From: Cheiracanthium punctorium
Lineage: Eukaryota > Arthropoda > Arachnida > Araneae > Cheiracanthiidae
DNA: 64,000 nucleotides
Assembly: GCA_038373885.1 (NCBI GenBank)
Contig: JAWZYV010002491.1
Location: 62,001 to 126,000, forward strand
Direction: 5' to 3'
Shown here: positions 23,657 to 35,263 of the stretch, piece after piece
How positions within the stretch are numbered: the stretch's first letter is position 1
Layout of the letters: each line of letters starts with the position of its first letter
Position numbers and translations under genes: made by a program
The notes under the pieces: model-generated
Database searches by the model: none
Told to the model about the DNA's origin: nothing
What the model saw: the letters and a program-made list of their open reading frames with translations, nothing else

Positions 23657-23860
23657 TTAATAGTTTGTAAATATGATCGTAATTCTCTTTGTTTGAGTAT
23701 TAGATAATGTTAACGACTCCTAGACATGCAAAGTTAGCACTTTCCACCGAATAACTGTGAATTTGACTAAGGAGATGTTTCATATTGCTCACAAATGATC
23801 AAAAACAAGTGAATAAGTATTGAAATTGTTTTTACAGTTCTAGTAAGTATTTTTTTTTTA

Positions 23861-24200
23861 CTTTCTAATGGCCGGGTTAACATCCAATTATAGGCTTAAT
23901 CGTTTTAAGGGCAGGAGATGTTGGCAATTTTATTATGAGGACACCAAGTACGAAGGGCTAACGCTGTCCCTTATGAGTGGAATTCCCATGATAAATTTGG
24001 TGAAATTGGTGGTTTTTGGATAAATTGGTGCCATGATAAATTTTACGTATATCAGCTCCCTTTAGCGTACACTGCCCCACAGAAGCTCGGTCGGGAGCGG
24101 TTGTCGCCCTCCAAGGGCTGATCAAGGTCGCTTGTGCTTCACTGGAAGTATGCATATGGGTACCTACTAGTTTAGCCAGTTGAACCACTCCCCCACACCA
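23861..24200 (-). repeat. SINE-like interspersed repeat, copy 2
   Basis: Same landmarks as 13322-13705 in the same order (CTTTCTAATGGCCGG, GCAGGAGATG, CCCTTATGAGTGG, CTTTAGCGTACAC, GTGCTTCACT). On the minus strand it opens with GGGAGTGGTTCAACTGGCTA, tRNA-like. An imperfect 20-30 base duplication (ATAAATTTGGTGAAATTGG) interrupts it near 23990-24040. Confidence 0.5.
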
Positions 24201-24202
24201 GT

Positions 24203-26262
24203 TGTTAATTTTCTTTGCTAAATTTGCTAGTTTCGCCTGCAAAGAGCCATTCACTGCTCATTTTTGAACTAAATTAAAAAGAAGAAAATTCAGTAGCGCA
24301 TGTCTTGTGCTGTCCAATTTTGTTAGCTAAGATAATCCGCTCAAAGATTTTAGTACAAGAATTGGAATTTGAGAAATTCATTAAAACCAGTACTGTAACT
24401 TTTGTTTTATCGCCATAAAATGAAAGAAAATTAATTAATCTTCGAGAAAACGAAATTTTCTTTTCTTTTATCTTTTCCTTTTTTCAAATTGCGGTTTCAA
24501 TATTATTTTTTAATCCCCTGCCGAAAAAGTGATGATATTGTAGAATAAAATGAATATATGTCCACTTCACCTTCTTTGCGAATTGTTAAGATGAAATAAG
24601 AAATACTGCTGCTCCGAAGTAGTATGAGAAGTTGTATTCCAGCAACTAATAAACAGAATTTTAAAAAATCTAAAGTAAGACCATACTCAAGAACAGATGA
24701 TATTGCCGTAGAATGTTATTAATGCTATTGTTGAACAAAGAATTGTCATTTGAATATCATCAAATGTATTTCAAGTTATTCAAGAGTCTCCCTTACTAAA
24801 TAGTTTTGAGCTCTAATGGAATAGCTAAGCGTGATACGATATTCTTAATCTTATTTTAGTCTAATATAAGATGAACATATTAAAAGTTTTCTTAAACTGG
24901 CTGATGCAAGATTCTGAAATACTTGAACCGAAATACCATTGATCGAAACTGTATGCACTTAAAAGATTCTCGGTTTTCCACAGTATGTACAAATAGGTGC
25001 TCACGATGCATTTCCACTTATTATTTTTTTAAACAGAATTCTACAAAATGTTGTGCGTTCAGCTGCATGACTCGACAAAATGATGGCGACCATTGGACTA
25101 CTAGTACTTTCAAGTTATAAATATTTCTCTATTATTTATTTTATTGTAACTACATCCTCTGAAATAAGTATTCGAGCATAAGTCAAATTTCTAATGTCAG
25201 TTTTATTTTTGACATATTACTCTCTGTAAGAGTGAATCGTGTCACATATAAATATACTTCGCATATTTCTATCTAATTTTGCGCTTTTCCAAAAACTAGA
25301 TAGTTACTCACAAACTAAATTTGGAGATTTAGCAATTACTCAAATACAGTTTGAGTGAATGCACAGGTAACTGGTAACTGACATTGGTATTTAAATATTC
25401 TGCAATTGATTGGTAAGTCGGCACATTTATTTTTTTGTTACCTGCAATTTAATTTTTAAAAGCATTTGAAATTGAACGAATCTTTAACGTTTGGTTCTTT
25501 AAAGGTGTCTTTCCATGAAATAAGATTATTTTATATTCTGATTTTATTACCAAAGTAAATAACTTGGATTTATTTTTAGAGGTATATTTTTTCAAGGAAA
25601 TAGTATTGATTTCTGTTATAAAAATACCAATATTGGTTTTTAAGCGCGGATATTTTTGATGGGCTTAGAAACACGTAAATCTAAAAAATATTTTCTAAAT
25701 GTTTTTACATAATTTTTATCTTTAGTACTGCTGACAATTCTCATCTTTAGCAATGATTCAGAAAAAAAAAGTATTCCTGGGTGCACGAATATATTTCATT
25801 TACTCCTGAAAGCATGTCATCATTCTGAAATGAGGTTTCATTCTTGTGGGAGAATATTTTTTACTCGCTTTCATAAACTCTTGAATTCAGTTCAATATTC
25901 CTTTGGTATCAGATCAGCAACTGAAAGCGTGTGTGGAATAGTTGTATGCTCTCAATTAATATTTTGGGGAGAGTAGCAGCACAAGCACTGAGAGTTGTCC
26001 TATTTTAGAGTTATTGTCTTGCATTCAACTAGCCAAACATAAGATTATTTTTTGCCATTACAGATTAAAAAGGACATTTGTTTATTTATTTTAATAGTTG
26101 TTCTTTTTATTTGCAACGAAATATGTTATTTGAAATGAAGGTTCCGTAATAGTTGCCAGCTTTTACGGAATACAACTACACAGCTTTCAACTACTCCGGA
26201 ACATAAATAACTACTTATTTTAAAAAAATTGGTGCAGAATATTGCGGAATAGTTGCGTCTAG
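24203..26262. other. AT-rich sequence, no gene recognised
   Basis: About 2 kb without repeat boundaries, RNA genes or coding similarity I can support. Confidence 0.45.
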
Positions 26263-26271
26263 CGTTGGAGC

Positions 26272-26879
26272 AACACCTCTTAGATAAAGAGAGCCTAACA
26301 ACTAGGGATGGACACGAGACGAAAAATAGGCGTCTCGCGTAGCAGTTGAAAAGCTTTGTCTCGTCTCGCAAAAATCCCTATATCATAATGTTAAAAATAT
26401 TTGTCTCGTCTCGCAGAAAAGCTGTAAATCTCTGTCTCGTCTCGCAAAATGCCGTCTCGCGTCCATCCCTACTAACAACCCCTATATCACCAAGCTTTGA
26501 CGCCATCACTAGGCATGAATTTAAAAGTTTTACTTTCACAAAATAAAACTATTAACAATTTCTGGTGAATTTATTCATGAATAACAATATTTTAATAATT
26601 TTGATTAAATTTTGATTATATTTTATGATAAATGGCAGTTTTTAACCATGACTAATTAGATAACATGATAAGGAAATAGATCAAAATGAATAGTTTCGTA
26701 TGAGAAAGGTATTTTAACTTTAATGTTTAATTTAAGGCATTTTCTAATATTTGCAGCATTCAGTAGAAATTTTAAATAGTTTTACTTTGTGAAAATAAAA
26801 CTACAATGACGACATTTTCTTAGGCCTAGCGATGATGTCAAAGATTGAGTTTTTAGGCTTCTTATTTGTAGGAGGTGTT
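26272..26879. mobile_element. MITE family A, copy 2 (with nested insertion)
   Basis: Ends AACACCTCTTAGATAAAG and GTAGGAGGTGTT; flanks CGTTGGAGC (26263-26271) and GGTTGGAGC (26880-26888) form a 9-bp duplication with one mismatch. Without the nested hAT MITE and its duplication the element is about 431 bp, like its relatives. Its CRE octamers have decayed at CpG (for example GATGATGTCA). Confidence 0.85.
26303..26471. mobile_element. hAT-type MITE nested in MITE A
   Basis: Starts TAGGGATGGACACGAGACG and ends GTCTCGCGTCCATCCCTA, flanked by a perfect 8-bp duplication CTAACAAC (26295-26302 and 26472-26479). The interior has three spaced copies of GTCTCGTCTCGC. 169 bp, non-coding; younger than its host MITE. 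Confidence 0.9.
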
Positions 26880-26984
26880 GGTTGGAGCCACGAACTCGCA
26901 TCTAGTACTACCATTGCCTACCAGCAGAAAGTACTCTACGCCACTTTATTAGTTAACTGCTCAAGCGACGAGTAGTGATAAGAA

Positions 26985-27245
26985 AAAACTAAAATTTTAT
27001 TTTCATGAGACAAAACTGTTTAAAATTTCTGGTAAATGCTATAAATATTAGAAGGTATCTTAAGATATAGTTAAAATACCTTTCTGATACACATTAATTC
27101 ATCATGATCTGTTTTCTTATCATATTATATATATGTTTAGTGATGGATAAAAATCTACCTTTCTTTTAAAATTAAATTTCCTATATCAAATTATTAAAGG
27201 TTGCTGTGTGTGAATAAATCACCTGAAATACTAAACAGCTTTACA
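26985..27245. mobile_element. Partial MITE family A, inverted relative to copy 2
   Basis: The internal landmarks of family A (TTTAAAATTTCTGG, TTAAAATACCTTTCTGATA, TTATCATATTATAT) occur in the same order as in the copy at 52276-52703, but the TIR ends are missing. Confidence 0.55.
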
Positions 27246-27745
27246 TCCCGAAAGCAAAACTTCAATGTGGTCGTTGAAAACATAAATTTAACGATTATGC
27301 CGCACAGCGCCTTCATAAATGTAAATTCCACTTATCTCTTCGGAATACAGCGATAATGTTCCTACGAACAAGCCATTAAATAGAGCCGATTGCAGTCCGA
27401 AAATTATTCTTGAAAAATGTAGTTTACAAAAAGTGGTTGCTTACATTCCCGAGTAATTCACAGACAAATATCCATCTTGTGAACATCATTTTTGTCTTAG
27501 AATATAGCAAAATTTATACGTTGACATGGTTACTGTTTTGAAAAAAAAATAGATTAAAAATATACTGTTTATAAAAATAGCTCCAGAGCATCATATAAAG
27601 ACAATTGCATGGCACTGCAAAAGCGGCATACTTGCCGCTTTTGCACCATCATGTTAATTTAGTAAAACATGAAGGTGATGTCCTTGTCCTTGATAATAAT
27701 GTTACCAGTTCTAATAATTTTGAAAACCTTAATGATATGGATACT

Positions 27746-28674
27746 CCCAGACAGCACAGCAAACTTGCATCAAACTTGCAGCAAGCTTGATTTATCAAGT
27801 CAATAAACTTGAATTAAGCTTGAAAATTTCAATCGCGTAAGCTTAATGCAAGCTTGAATCAAGTGTTCAAGTTTAATTTGCCCAGCTTGCATTAAGCTTG
27901 ACATAGCAAGCTTAATTTCAAGCTTAAAAATGTTTCCAAAAAAAAAAAAATACACGGGGCACCCGTCGGCGAACTCGCCCCATATATTTTATTTTTCCAC
28001 GCATTTTACCCTCTTTGCTGAAATTTCAAGTTATTTTAATCTGTTTCCATCAAGCGTCCGCGGCTGGGAACGAACTCGGGACCTAAGGGTTGGGAAGCCA
28101 GAGTGCTATCCATTCAGCCAATCTGCCTCGCGTCGGTATGACTAAAGTTTGAAGTGACTGTTATGGTTGTCACGCCGTTGTTTGGCGAGATTGATCAGTA
28201 TTGTCCGATCATCTTTTTTTTCCATGGGATGAATCAAAATTAAAATAATGTTATGTGTGATTTATAGACTCTACTAATAGGGAAATAAGCATAATATAAA
28301 CTTAAAAGCAGCACACGTTTTAAAACTTTCAATATCGCGACACTCATGTTAGGCAATACTAGCCAAAATCGAGACAAAAGACTGATTTTGAAATCAATTT
28401 CGTAGTATAATTGTATTTTATTTTGAAGAATTTCCATATTTGGAAATATAGAATCTTCTTTTTTTTAATTCTATGGTCAAGTACATTTATGACTGATGAT
28501 AAATTATTTGTTATGTGGATGTGGCTTTCCAAATCAAGCAGTAATCAAGTTGTATTCAAGCATGACTTCTCCAAGCTTGCTGCAAGCTTAAAATGAATTG
28601 AACTGTCAAGCTTGTATTAATACGTCAAATTCAAAGAAATGTCAAGCTTGATTTAAGCTTATGTGCTGTCTGGG
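27746..28674. mobile_element. CCCAGACAGCACA element, copy 2 (0.93 kb, inverted)
   Basis: Starts CCCAGACAGCACAGCAAAC, the inverse of the right end of copy 1, and ends ATGTGCTGTCTGGG, the inverse of its left end. The AAGCTTGA-rich zones and the tRNA-like module are shared. It sits inside the LINE gag frame. No flank duplication identified. Confidence 0.75.
28061..28125 (-). repeat. tRNA-like module in copy 2
   Basis: The minus strand has TTGGCTGAATGGATAGCAC (A-box region) and CCCGAGTTCGTTCCC (B-box region). Counterpart of 23291-23358. See that entry for limits. Confidence 0.5.
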
Positions 28675-29017
28675 CTAGTTCTAATTCTAATTATGTGCCT
28701 GAACAAATGGTAATAATGTGCTCAACAGAAAGCTAAGAGGGTGCCCCCTTTGTACGTGGTCTCTTTCTACGGAGTGGGAACTAAGTTTAACGGAATTAAA
28801 AATGTTTTTCCCCTCCATGATCCAAATCTCAGGGGAACTTTCTCTCAAATTGTCGGTAAACACTGAAGGCGATCATAAAGTAATTCAGAAAATCATTACG
28901 GAAAATAACAAAATTCATGAGCTACTTGGGGAAAAAGAGGTTTTAAAGTGTATTGTTAGGGGTTTCCTCACTAACCCTAGTTAAGAGAATATTATATCTG
29001 TTTTTATCAATCTAGGC

Positions 29018-29781
29018 CAGTGGTGCGCAAACCGGGGGTCGCGAGAAAATTTTTGGGGATCGCGAAATTCAAAGAGATCCAAATTTATGAAAAATCTACA
29101 ATTATTCATTTCAAAGAACTGAAATAGTACAAGAGAAGAATCTGACAATTATTATTTTACGAGCGCGATATTCGCGATCGCTATCACGGTTCTTCAAAAC
29201 CCCGTTATCATGCATAGTGATCTGCGAATTGATCATGCATAATGATCATGCATAGTGATCTTCAAAATTATTTTCCATTAAAACAAAACGTCGATCTCGA
29301 TTGGATCCAGAGGATGACTTACGACTTGCGATTTCCAATACAGATCCGAACATAGAAGCAATCATGAGCTCTTTGCAAGCACATATTTCACATTGACTTT
29401 TTACGATGTAAAGTTTTTGAAAGCATTTTTTAAAACATTTATATCCATATACATAAATAAAGCATTGTTTTCTAAAATTATGTGTTGATTCATTAACTGA
29501 TTTTTATGATGTTACAATTTTATAACATTTTTATGGTGGTTCATAAGTTTGGTACGCTATTTTAAAAACGCGCTATTTCAATCGATGACGTCACGACACT
29601 CTTAAAAACACCCTGTAAGAGCAACTCCCAGAAAGAATTTCAATGTAACTTCGTTTTCAATTAAACAAAATGTCTACTGTCTATCCAGGGGTCGCAACAA
29701 AATTTTATTCAAAATAGGGGGTCGCGACAAAATTTTACACAAATTAGGGGGTCGCAGATGAAAATAGTTTGCGCACCACTG
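29018..29781. mobile_element. hAT-type element inside LINE gag
   Basis: Starts CAGTGGTGCGCAAACC and ends GTTTGCGCACCACTG, flanked by a perfect 8-bp duplication ATCTAGGC (29010-29017 and 29782-29789). Removing the element plus one duplication copy restores continuity of the gag frame at this point. The GGGGGTCGCGA subterminal words are typical of this hAT group. 764 bp, no transposase. Confidence 0.92.
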
Positions 29782-31009
29782 ATCTAGGCTTTAGTGGCGT
29801 AAATGTAACGCATCTATACAAAGGCCCAACATCTAAAAAAGTGTTCACGCCATTATTTATGATACATTTACCTAAGCAAACTGAATATGATTTTATTTAC
29901 AATGTAACGAAGCTCTTAGGAGCTGAGATTTTTTCGAGGTTTATCGAAGTAAAAAACGCCCACACAGTGCCATAACTGTCAAGGGTTCTTTCATAGAGCT
30001 TTGACATGCCATCCTGTTATGTGAAATGTGCGGGACATCATAATATTTCTACCTGCACTAACTCTTTTCAAGAGCCCTGCATTTGTGTAGGCAAGCTATC
30101 TAGCGTGTCCAAAGTCCCAGAAGGGCCGAAAAAGGGTATGGGCAACAATGGTGTGAAATCACATAATAATAGCACTAACTCCAAGCGACTAATTCTTAAT
30201 GTACCTACCAAAACCTTAAATTCGATGAAAGTCGACAATACGCAGCCTTATGTAAATATAGTCAAAGACGTTTCTTAGGCCTCCCTCCGCCTCCGCCTCC
30301 GCAAACCAAATGAATCTGGCCCCCAGTTGTGAAGCATGTTCGGACGACGGAGTTTTCAAATATAAAATGGAGCTAGAATCAAATTACATTCCAGAGGTTA
30401 TTCTTTCTGATTTTTGCAAGTGTCTGCCAGATTCCACGGAGATTGACCGACAATTTGTATTGTATGAGAGTCTCATCTCTCTCTCATCAAATAGGGACAT
30501 GTGCCCCCCTCCCTCGTGTTTGGCTTCTTCTTATGGACCACAGACATGAAAACTTGAAGTACTTCTCCATTGCCAACGGGAAAGCCAATCTCCTTTATCG
30601 TCTGAGTTACTTGATTTTGTTGACACCGAAAGTCCCCAAAATGACCGATGATTTGAAAAACCAATTAAAGAAAAACGGAAAGCGATAGAAATGTACTGTT
30701 TGCTGCATTCTGCTTAGACAACCAGGAATTTTAGTATAACTGATTTTCAAAATGATTTACAAAGTTGAGCAACTGGTGGCGCTTCTGACTAGGAAAAACT
30801 ATAAGCAATATTTTCAAAAGAACAACCATTTGCGGGAACAAGGGGGTATGAGGGTAAATTTGCAAACGCCCGTGCAAACATTTGAATTGGAATGTTCTCG
30901 CAAGCAGGAGATGTATTGTTCCTGCTCATTTACAGTTTGTGGATTGTGACGATACACCAGGTCTTTCAAGTACCCCCTCCCCCCCAAAACAGAAAGATAT
31001 CGTATGGTG

Positions 31010-31204
31010 TCATATCTGACGAATAGGGAACACCATCCATGCTACTTGGCGTTTAATTTTCGTAGTTAAGGGCAATCTACTGTTTGTCTGACCGTTTCTG
31101 CCACTGAATTTCCTCTTAAAGCTGCGCCTTGCTTCAATAAAACTGCGATCCAGGTGATGAAACTCGAAGATGATAAAAATACGCTCTTCCAGCGAATAAA
31201 CCAT
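31010..31204 (-). pseudogene. DUF4817-like N-terminal fragment of a mariner-type transposase
   Basis: MVYSLEERIFIIFEFHHLDR followed by EARRSFKRKF resembles the helix-turn-helix N-terminus (DUF4817) of arthropod TE proteins that end in a DDE_3 domain with an RWIGR...SPDFTPLDFFLWG tail. The frame ends after 64 codons and no catalytic part follows. The matching C-terminal half from another copy is at 42600-42910. Confidence 0.4.
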
Positions 31205-31349
31205 TTTTCAAGTATGCGCTAAGAAGTAGAAATAATACCGATCTGAATGGACGGGATGCGTCAGAAAAGCTGCGTCATCTATTGGCGAGCTTTGCAACTA
31301 ATTTTGAAAATTGGTGAGAACAAATTTCTGTTAACGCCCGCGCACAACC

Positions 31350-31771
31350 AACACCTCCTAGATATACAATGCCTGAGAACAGAACACACCCACATCACAA
31401 GGTCCACTAAAATAAAATGAAGTCATCGCGACTTTATTTTCGCAAAGTAAAACTATTCAAAGTTTGTGGTGACTTTACTCTCGCATAAAACATTTTAATG
31501 GTTTAAGATAGAAAATATAATTTTACGACAAATAGGAAATTTTAATTATCTTTAAAAATATAATATGATATTGAAATAGATCATAATAAATTATATTTTA
31601 TCAGAAAGGTATTTTAATTTTTATCTTCAAGTTTTGTAAAATTTTTGTCACTCACCAGAAATTTGAAATAGTTTTACTTTGTGAAAGTAAAACTGTGATG
31701 ACGTCATCTTAGGAGACCTACTGATGACATAAAATGTTCTGTTCACAGGCCTTCTGTATCTAGGAGGTGTT
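31350..31771. mobile_element. MITE family A, copy 3
   Basis: Starts AACACCTCCTAGATATAC and ends ATCTAGGAGGTGTT, 422 bp, one intact CRE octamer TGACGTCA (31699-31706). The flanks (CGCACAACC and AGCGAATTT) do not match, so its target duplication is lost or the locus was rearranged. Confidence 0.8.
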
Positions 31772-32121
31772 AGCGAATTTTTCCTGAATTGGTGTAACCC
31801 ATGTTACTCTCCAATTCTAACTGCGCAATTTCGTTTTTAGCACTTCGCATCGGATCGCAATCCGCATTGCATTAATCGCATTTTGAAACGCATTTATTTT
31901 AATAAACAAGATTAATTAGAATTTATACAGTCTGCTTATTTCGACCAGCGCATCATCGTCATCATCATCAGTTCCCTATTTCAACAATACCGCAAACCGC
32001 AAATTTCTATTGCTTTCCGTATGTCTTTAACTGATTTTTTAAACCGGCGGTCACTTTTGGGACACCTGGTAATAGAAGTTTAAATTTCACAGCTGCCAAC
32101 GACTCCAATTTTATCATATTG

Positions 32122-33240
32122 TTACGAATTTTAGGGGCAACCCGCTGCTCTGGGGCTTAAAATAGTTTAAAATTCGTATTCTGCGCTTCAAATAGTTAAA
32201 TTTTGCTTTATGTTGCATCAAAGCTTATGTTGCTTTATGTTGCAATTAGAACGCGAGATACGGAGTTTATTGTTTTCACATTGGTTTGTATAGCAATTGT
32301 TAGAAATCTGGAGAAATATTCGTCCTAGGCCTTCGGTAACTTCACATTTGGGGACTTATTTTTGGCACGAAATTTGGCGATATTTCGCCAAAAGTTGCCA
32401 AGCTTGGTGACGTTATGGTCATTTGGCGCGTTTTCCCCAATGGGGCTTGTAAAGTTAGTTTTTATGCATCAACATGCAGAATAGCCCAACTCTTCTATTA
32501 CGTAATCATAATCGAGTGTGTTCTAGTAAATTCCAAGGATGGTTCTCTCTGGAACCTTCTACGGTGTTCGTCGTAGATTATAAAAGCCCAGCTGGTTGCC
32601 CAGCTCAGTCTCAGTCTTTCTTCTGCTTCCGTCAAGAGCAGATGTCCGTGAAAGCTTGAGGCTTTGTATTGATGCTATAGAAGCGATGTTTTCGCTTGTT
32701 TATGAAGCTTTGTTTTTAAGTGCCGTGTGTAAATTCTTTATTTCTGAGTCTTGAGGGACTGCTAATGTTATCCCTTGTATATTTCCACTGAATTTTTACC
32801 TGTGGTTGTGATTTATTTTATGTGAGAAATACAGCATTTGTGAAAGCTCCTGTAGTAAGCGGACTATGAAAAACACATTACTGGCTGATTCTGCTTATGA
32901 ATTTTGTACAGCTGATTGCTCGAAGAAGTTCTAGAAGCAATGACGTTCGTGTTCCGTCCTGACAAGAGGACTCTTTACTAGAAGTTTCTACATCTGCTGG
33001 ACTTTAGAACGACCTACCTAGGAAGCAAGCAGAGTTTTCTGCAACGAAATGTTTGTTGTTGTTCTCGTGTTCACCGATAGACGATCGCACTGTTCATGGA
33101 GAGAGGTGCCATTGCCCCCGAGGAGGTTGAACTTCTGCCAGTTGGTCCCTTACTATGAAATAATTTAGGATGAAGGACCAGCCACCTGAAATCGGCACCC
33201 CTACGGGCATCATTTGAACACGGGCGACATTGCAGCCACC
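32122..33240 (+). repeat. LTR-like promoter-bearing sequence, possible solo LTR
   Basis: Starts TGTTACGAATTTTAGG, a common LTR opening. It holds a TATA box (ATTATAAAAG, about 32578) followed by CTCAGTCTCAGTC, initiator-like, 20-30 bases downstream. Upstream of the TATA are GAA/TTC pairs (GGTTCTCTCTGGAACCTTC) resembling heat-shock elements. No open frame, no second LTR, and the 3' boundary is uncertain because MITE A copy 4 begins at 33253. Confidence 0.35.
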
Positions 33241-33252
33241 ACGGATTTTACT

Positions 33253-33723
33253 AACACCTCCTAGATACAGAAAACCTTACAACTACAGCGTCACCAAGCT
33301 TTCACGTCATCAGTAGACCTTCGAAAACGACGTCATCTCAGATTTATTTCATAAAGTAAAACTATTTAAAATTTCTGGGGGATTCACTCACGCATAACAG
33401 CATTTAATGATTTGAGAAAGAAAATGTCATTTTACGACAAAGGGGAAGTTTTTAACTGCAACTAATTATGTAATGTGATAAGGAAATAAATCATAATGGG
33501 TCGTTTTGTATCACAAAGGTTTTTATTTTTTATCTTAAGAATAAAATCTCTATTTTTTATCTTAAGAATAAGAATATCTGAAAGATATTTTCTAACGCGT
33601 GTAGCATTCATCAGAAATTTGAATAACTTTATATAAAGAAAATAAAACTGTGATGACGTCATTATGTGAACGCCTAGTGATGACGTCAAAATGTCAGTTG
33701 GGTGTTCTGTATGTCGAGATGTT
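33253..33723. mobile_element. MITE family A, copy 4
   Basis: Starts AACACCTCCTAGATACAG; the right end is worn (GTCGAGATGTT). The 9-bp duplication GATTTTACT (33244-33252) and GATTTTACG (33724-33732) has one mismatch. It is longer (471 bp) partly because of an internal tandem duplication of TTTTTATCTTAAGAATAA near 33520-33572. CRE octamers at 33654-33661 and 33681-33688. Confidence 0.85.
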
Positions 33724-33870
33724 GATTTTACGTGCACCAGCTCCCATTAGCGTACACGGTACCACAGCAGTCCTGCCGAGAGTTCAATCTTCACAGCGTG
33801 GCCAAGCCAGATGCTACTTCACTTTCTGTGTTCTTACGGGAACGGACCTTAATGATTAGACCACTGCGGA
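33724..33870 (-). repeat. SINE-like interspersed repeat, copy 3 (partial)
   Basis: Shares CCCATTAGCGTACACGG, CTACTTCACTTTC and GTGTTCTTACGGGAACGG landmarks with the copy at 13322-13705. It carries the A-box-like end (CCGCAGTGGTCTAATCATTA on the minus strand). Truncated where MITE A copy 4 was inserted. Confidence 0.5.
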
Positions 33871-34370
33871 TATTAATTCCCCACTCTTTTAGGGGAAAGA
33901 TTTTTTAAAAATTTCACTTTGGTGTGAGATAAAACTAATTTATAAAAACGTTTTGCTCAAAATCGTAAGCTGAAGGAAATGCAGTTTTTTTTTGTATCGC
34001 ATGTACTATATGAAAACCGAAGAGAATTTTGAAAAAAAAATCCTTGTGACGCTGGCATGAGTCTATAAATTCAGATCCTGAAACCCTGATTTTAAGGTCA
34101 GCAAATATAAGAGCATTACTAGTATCACTAACTAAAAGAGGAATAGGTACTATTGTCATGTTTAAGCAGATTAAAAAATTTGGTTTTCATTAAAGGCAAA
34201 GAACACTGCGTCTATGAACGGAAGACATTTTAAGGTTACTAACTTGTATACACGTTACAACAGGATAAATCCTGAAACTGCAGAGGGACAACTGCACAGA
34301 TGACCAGTGCCCTGATTCATCATACTTCCATGGTCCGATAGGGTTCAGTATCTTATGTACCGGCGCTCAT
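33871..34370. other. Intergenic sequence, nothing recognised
   Basis: No supported feature. Confidence 0.4.
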
Positions 34371-34376
34371 AAGTAG

Positions 34377-34502
34377 GTACCGAGTGAATAAATGTCTTTG
34401 CTAATGACGAAGACATTTATTCACTCGGTACACATGTACACACGTACACACTCGGTACACATGTACACGCTCGGTACACACGTACACACTCGGTACACAC
34501 GT
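34377..34502. repeat. Perfect 22-bp hairpin plus GTACAC tandem repeats
   Basis: The arms 34377-34398 and 34410-34431 are exact reverse complements (GTACCGAGTGAATAAATGTC...) around an 11-base loop. From 34426 the end word CTCGGTACAC is reiterated with ACATGTACAC and ACACGTACAC variants to about 34502. Confidence 0.85.
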
Positions 34503-35259
34503 CTGCATTTTGTTTACGCACTCACTTGTTAAAAATTTTAAAACACCGGAAATCTAACTAGATAATTTTATGTTAAAAAAAGGATCTAGCGTTCTTGCGT
34601 GGCTCTATCTAGTCGTCGTCTAGTGAGTGTCAAGAAGTACTGCTCGGTCTTTCGGGTACGGGCAGGATTGCAATATCGCAGATAATGTTGAAGTAGCAGG
34701 AAGTAACTGCTGCTGACTCTAGGACAAAGTAGCATTCGACCTTATGGCATTGACGACTGTCAGATAAATCAAGGGGATAGTCAAAGATTTATTAAATTTA
34801 GTACTAAGACGGTGTACACGATAATACAAATATTATAAATATACATTTTCACAACTAACTCGTATATACATGCCTTTAAAATTATTCAAACATAAATTAC
34901 GCTAAGAAAAGTTACATATATAATTTTTGTATGGAAAAAGTTATCGAACACGAGCAAATTGATTATATCAAGAATCACGTATATCTTACTTTTCTAAAAC
35001 ACACAGACGAATTATTTAAATTTTATGTAGTTTTTGAGCTACTGTGGCTTACGAGAAAGACAGGTTGCAGCGCTGAACTTTGTCTCACATCCTTTTGCCC
35101 TAGCAGAGTCATCTGAATTAGGGGGTTGTGGTTATCCTGGTCCGAGATACCTACAGTAAGATAGCCAGATCCCTCTAGGATATATGACTCTGCGAGGGCA
35201 AAACAATGTGTCAGCAACGCAAATTGTCTCTCTCGTCAGGCACGTGAGGTATGGGGATT
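34503..35259. repeat. Unclassified sequence with a 26-base inverted repeat
   Basis: ACATCCTTTTGCCCTAGCAG (from about 35087) recurs inverted near 35181-35206 with a few mismatches; both contain TTTTGCCCT and GCAGAGTCAT. The local frames on both strands are explained by this repeat. Possibly part of an old LTR; not assigned. Confidence 0.35.
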
Positions 35260-35263
35260 ACTT

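Larger units (their letters stand above)
27605..30549 (+). pseudogene. LINE gag-like ORF1, broken by two insertions
   Basis: The gag-like protein is readable in three pieces. 27605-27745: LLHHHVNLVKHEGDVLVLDN...NLNDMD. 28675-29009: NSNYVPEQMVIM, then FPSMIQISGELSLKLSVN and KIITENNKIHELLGEKEVLK. 29790 onward: GFSGVNVTHLYKGPTSKKVF, LFMIHLPKQTEYDFIYNVTK, and, after a frameshift, MPSCYVKCAGHHNISTC...KVPEGPKKG. The HLPKQ/DFIYNVTK block followed by Cys-His motifs matches the PRE_C2HC plus zinc-knuckle region of Jockey-type ORF1 proteins. The CCCAGACAGCACA element (27746-28674) and a hAT element (29018-29781) split the frame, and several frameshifts add to this. The ORF2 start cannot be identified. 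RNA binding would have been its role. Confidence 0.7.

Noticed and set aside
34426..34502. CRISPR-like array
   Set aside because: The GTACAC repeats are contiguous and imperfect, without unique spacers, in a eukaryotic TE context.
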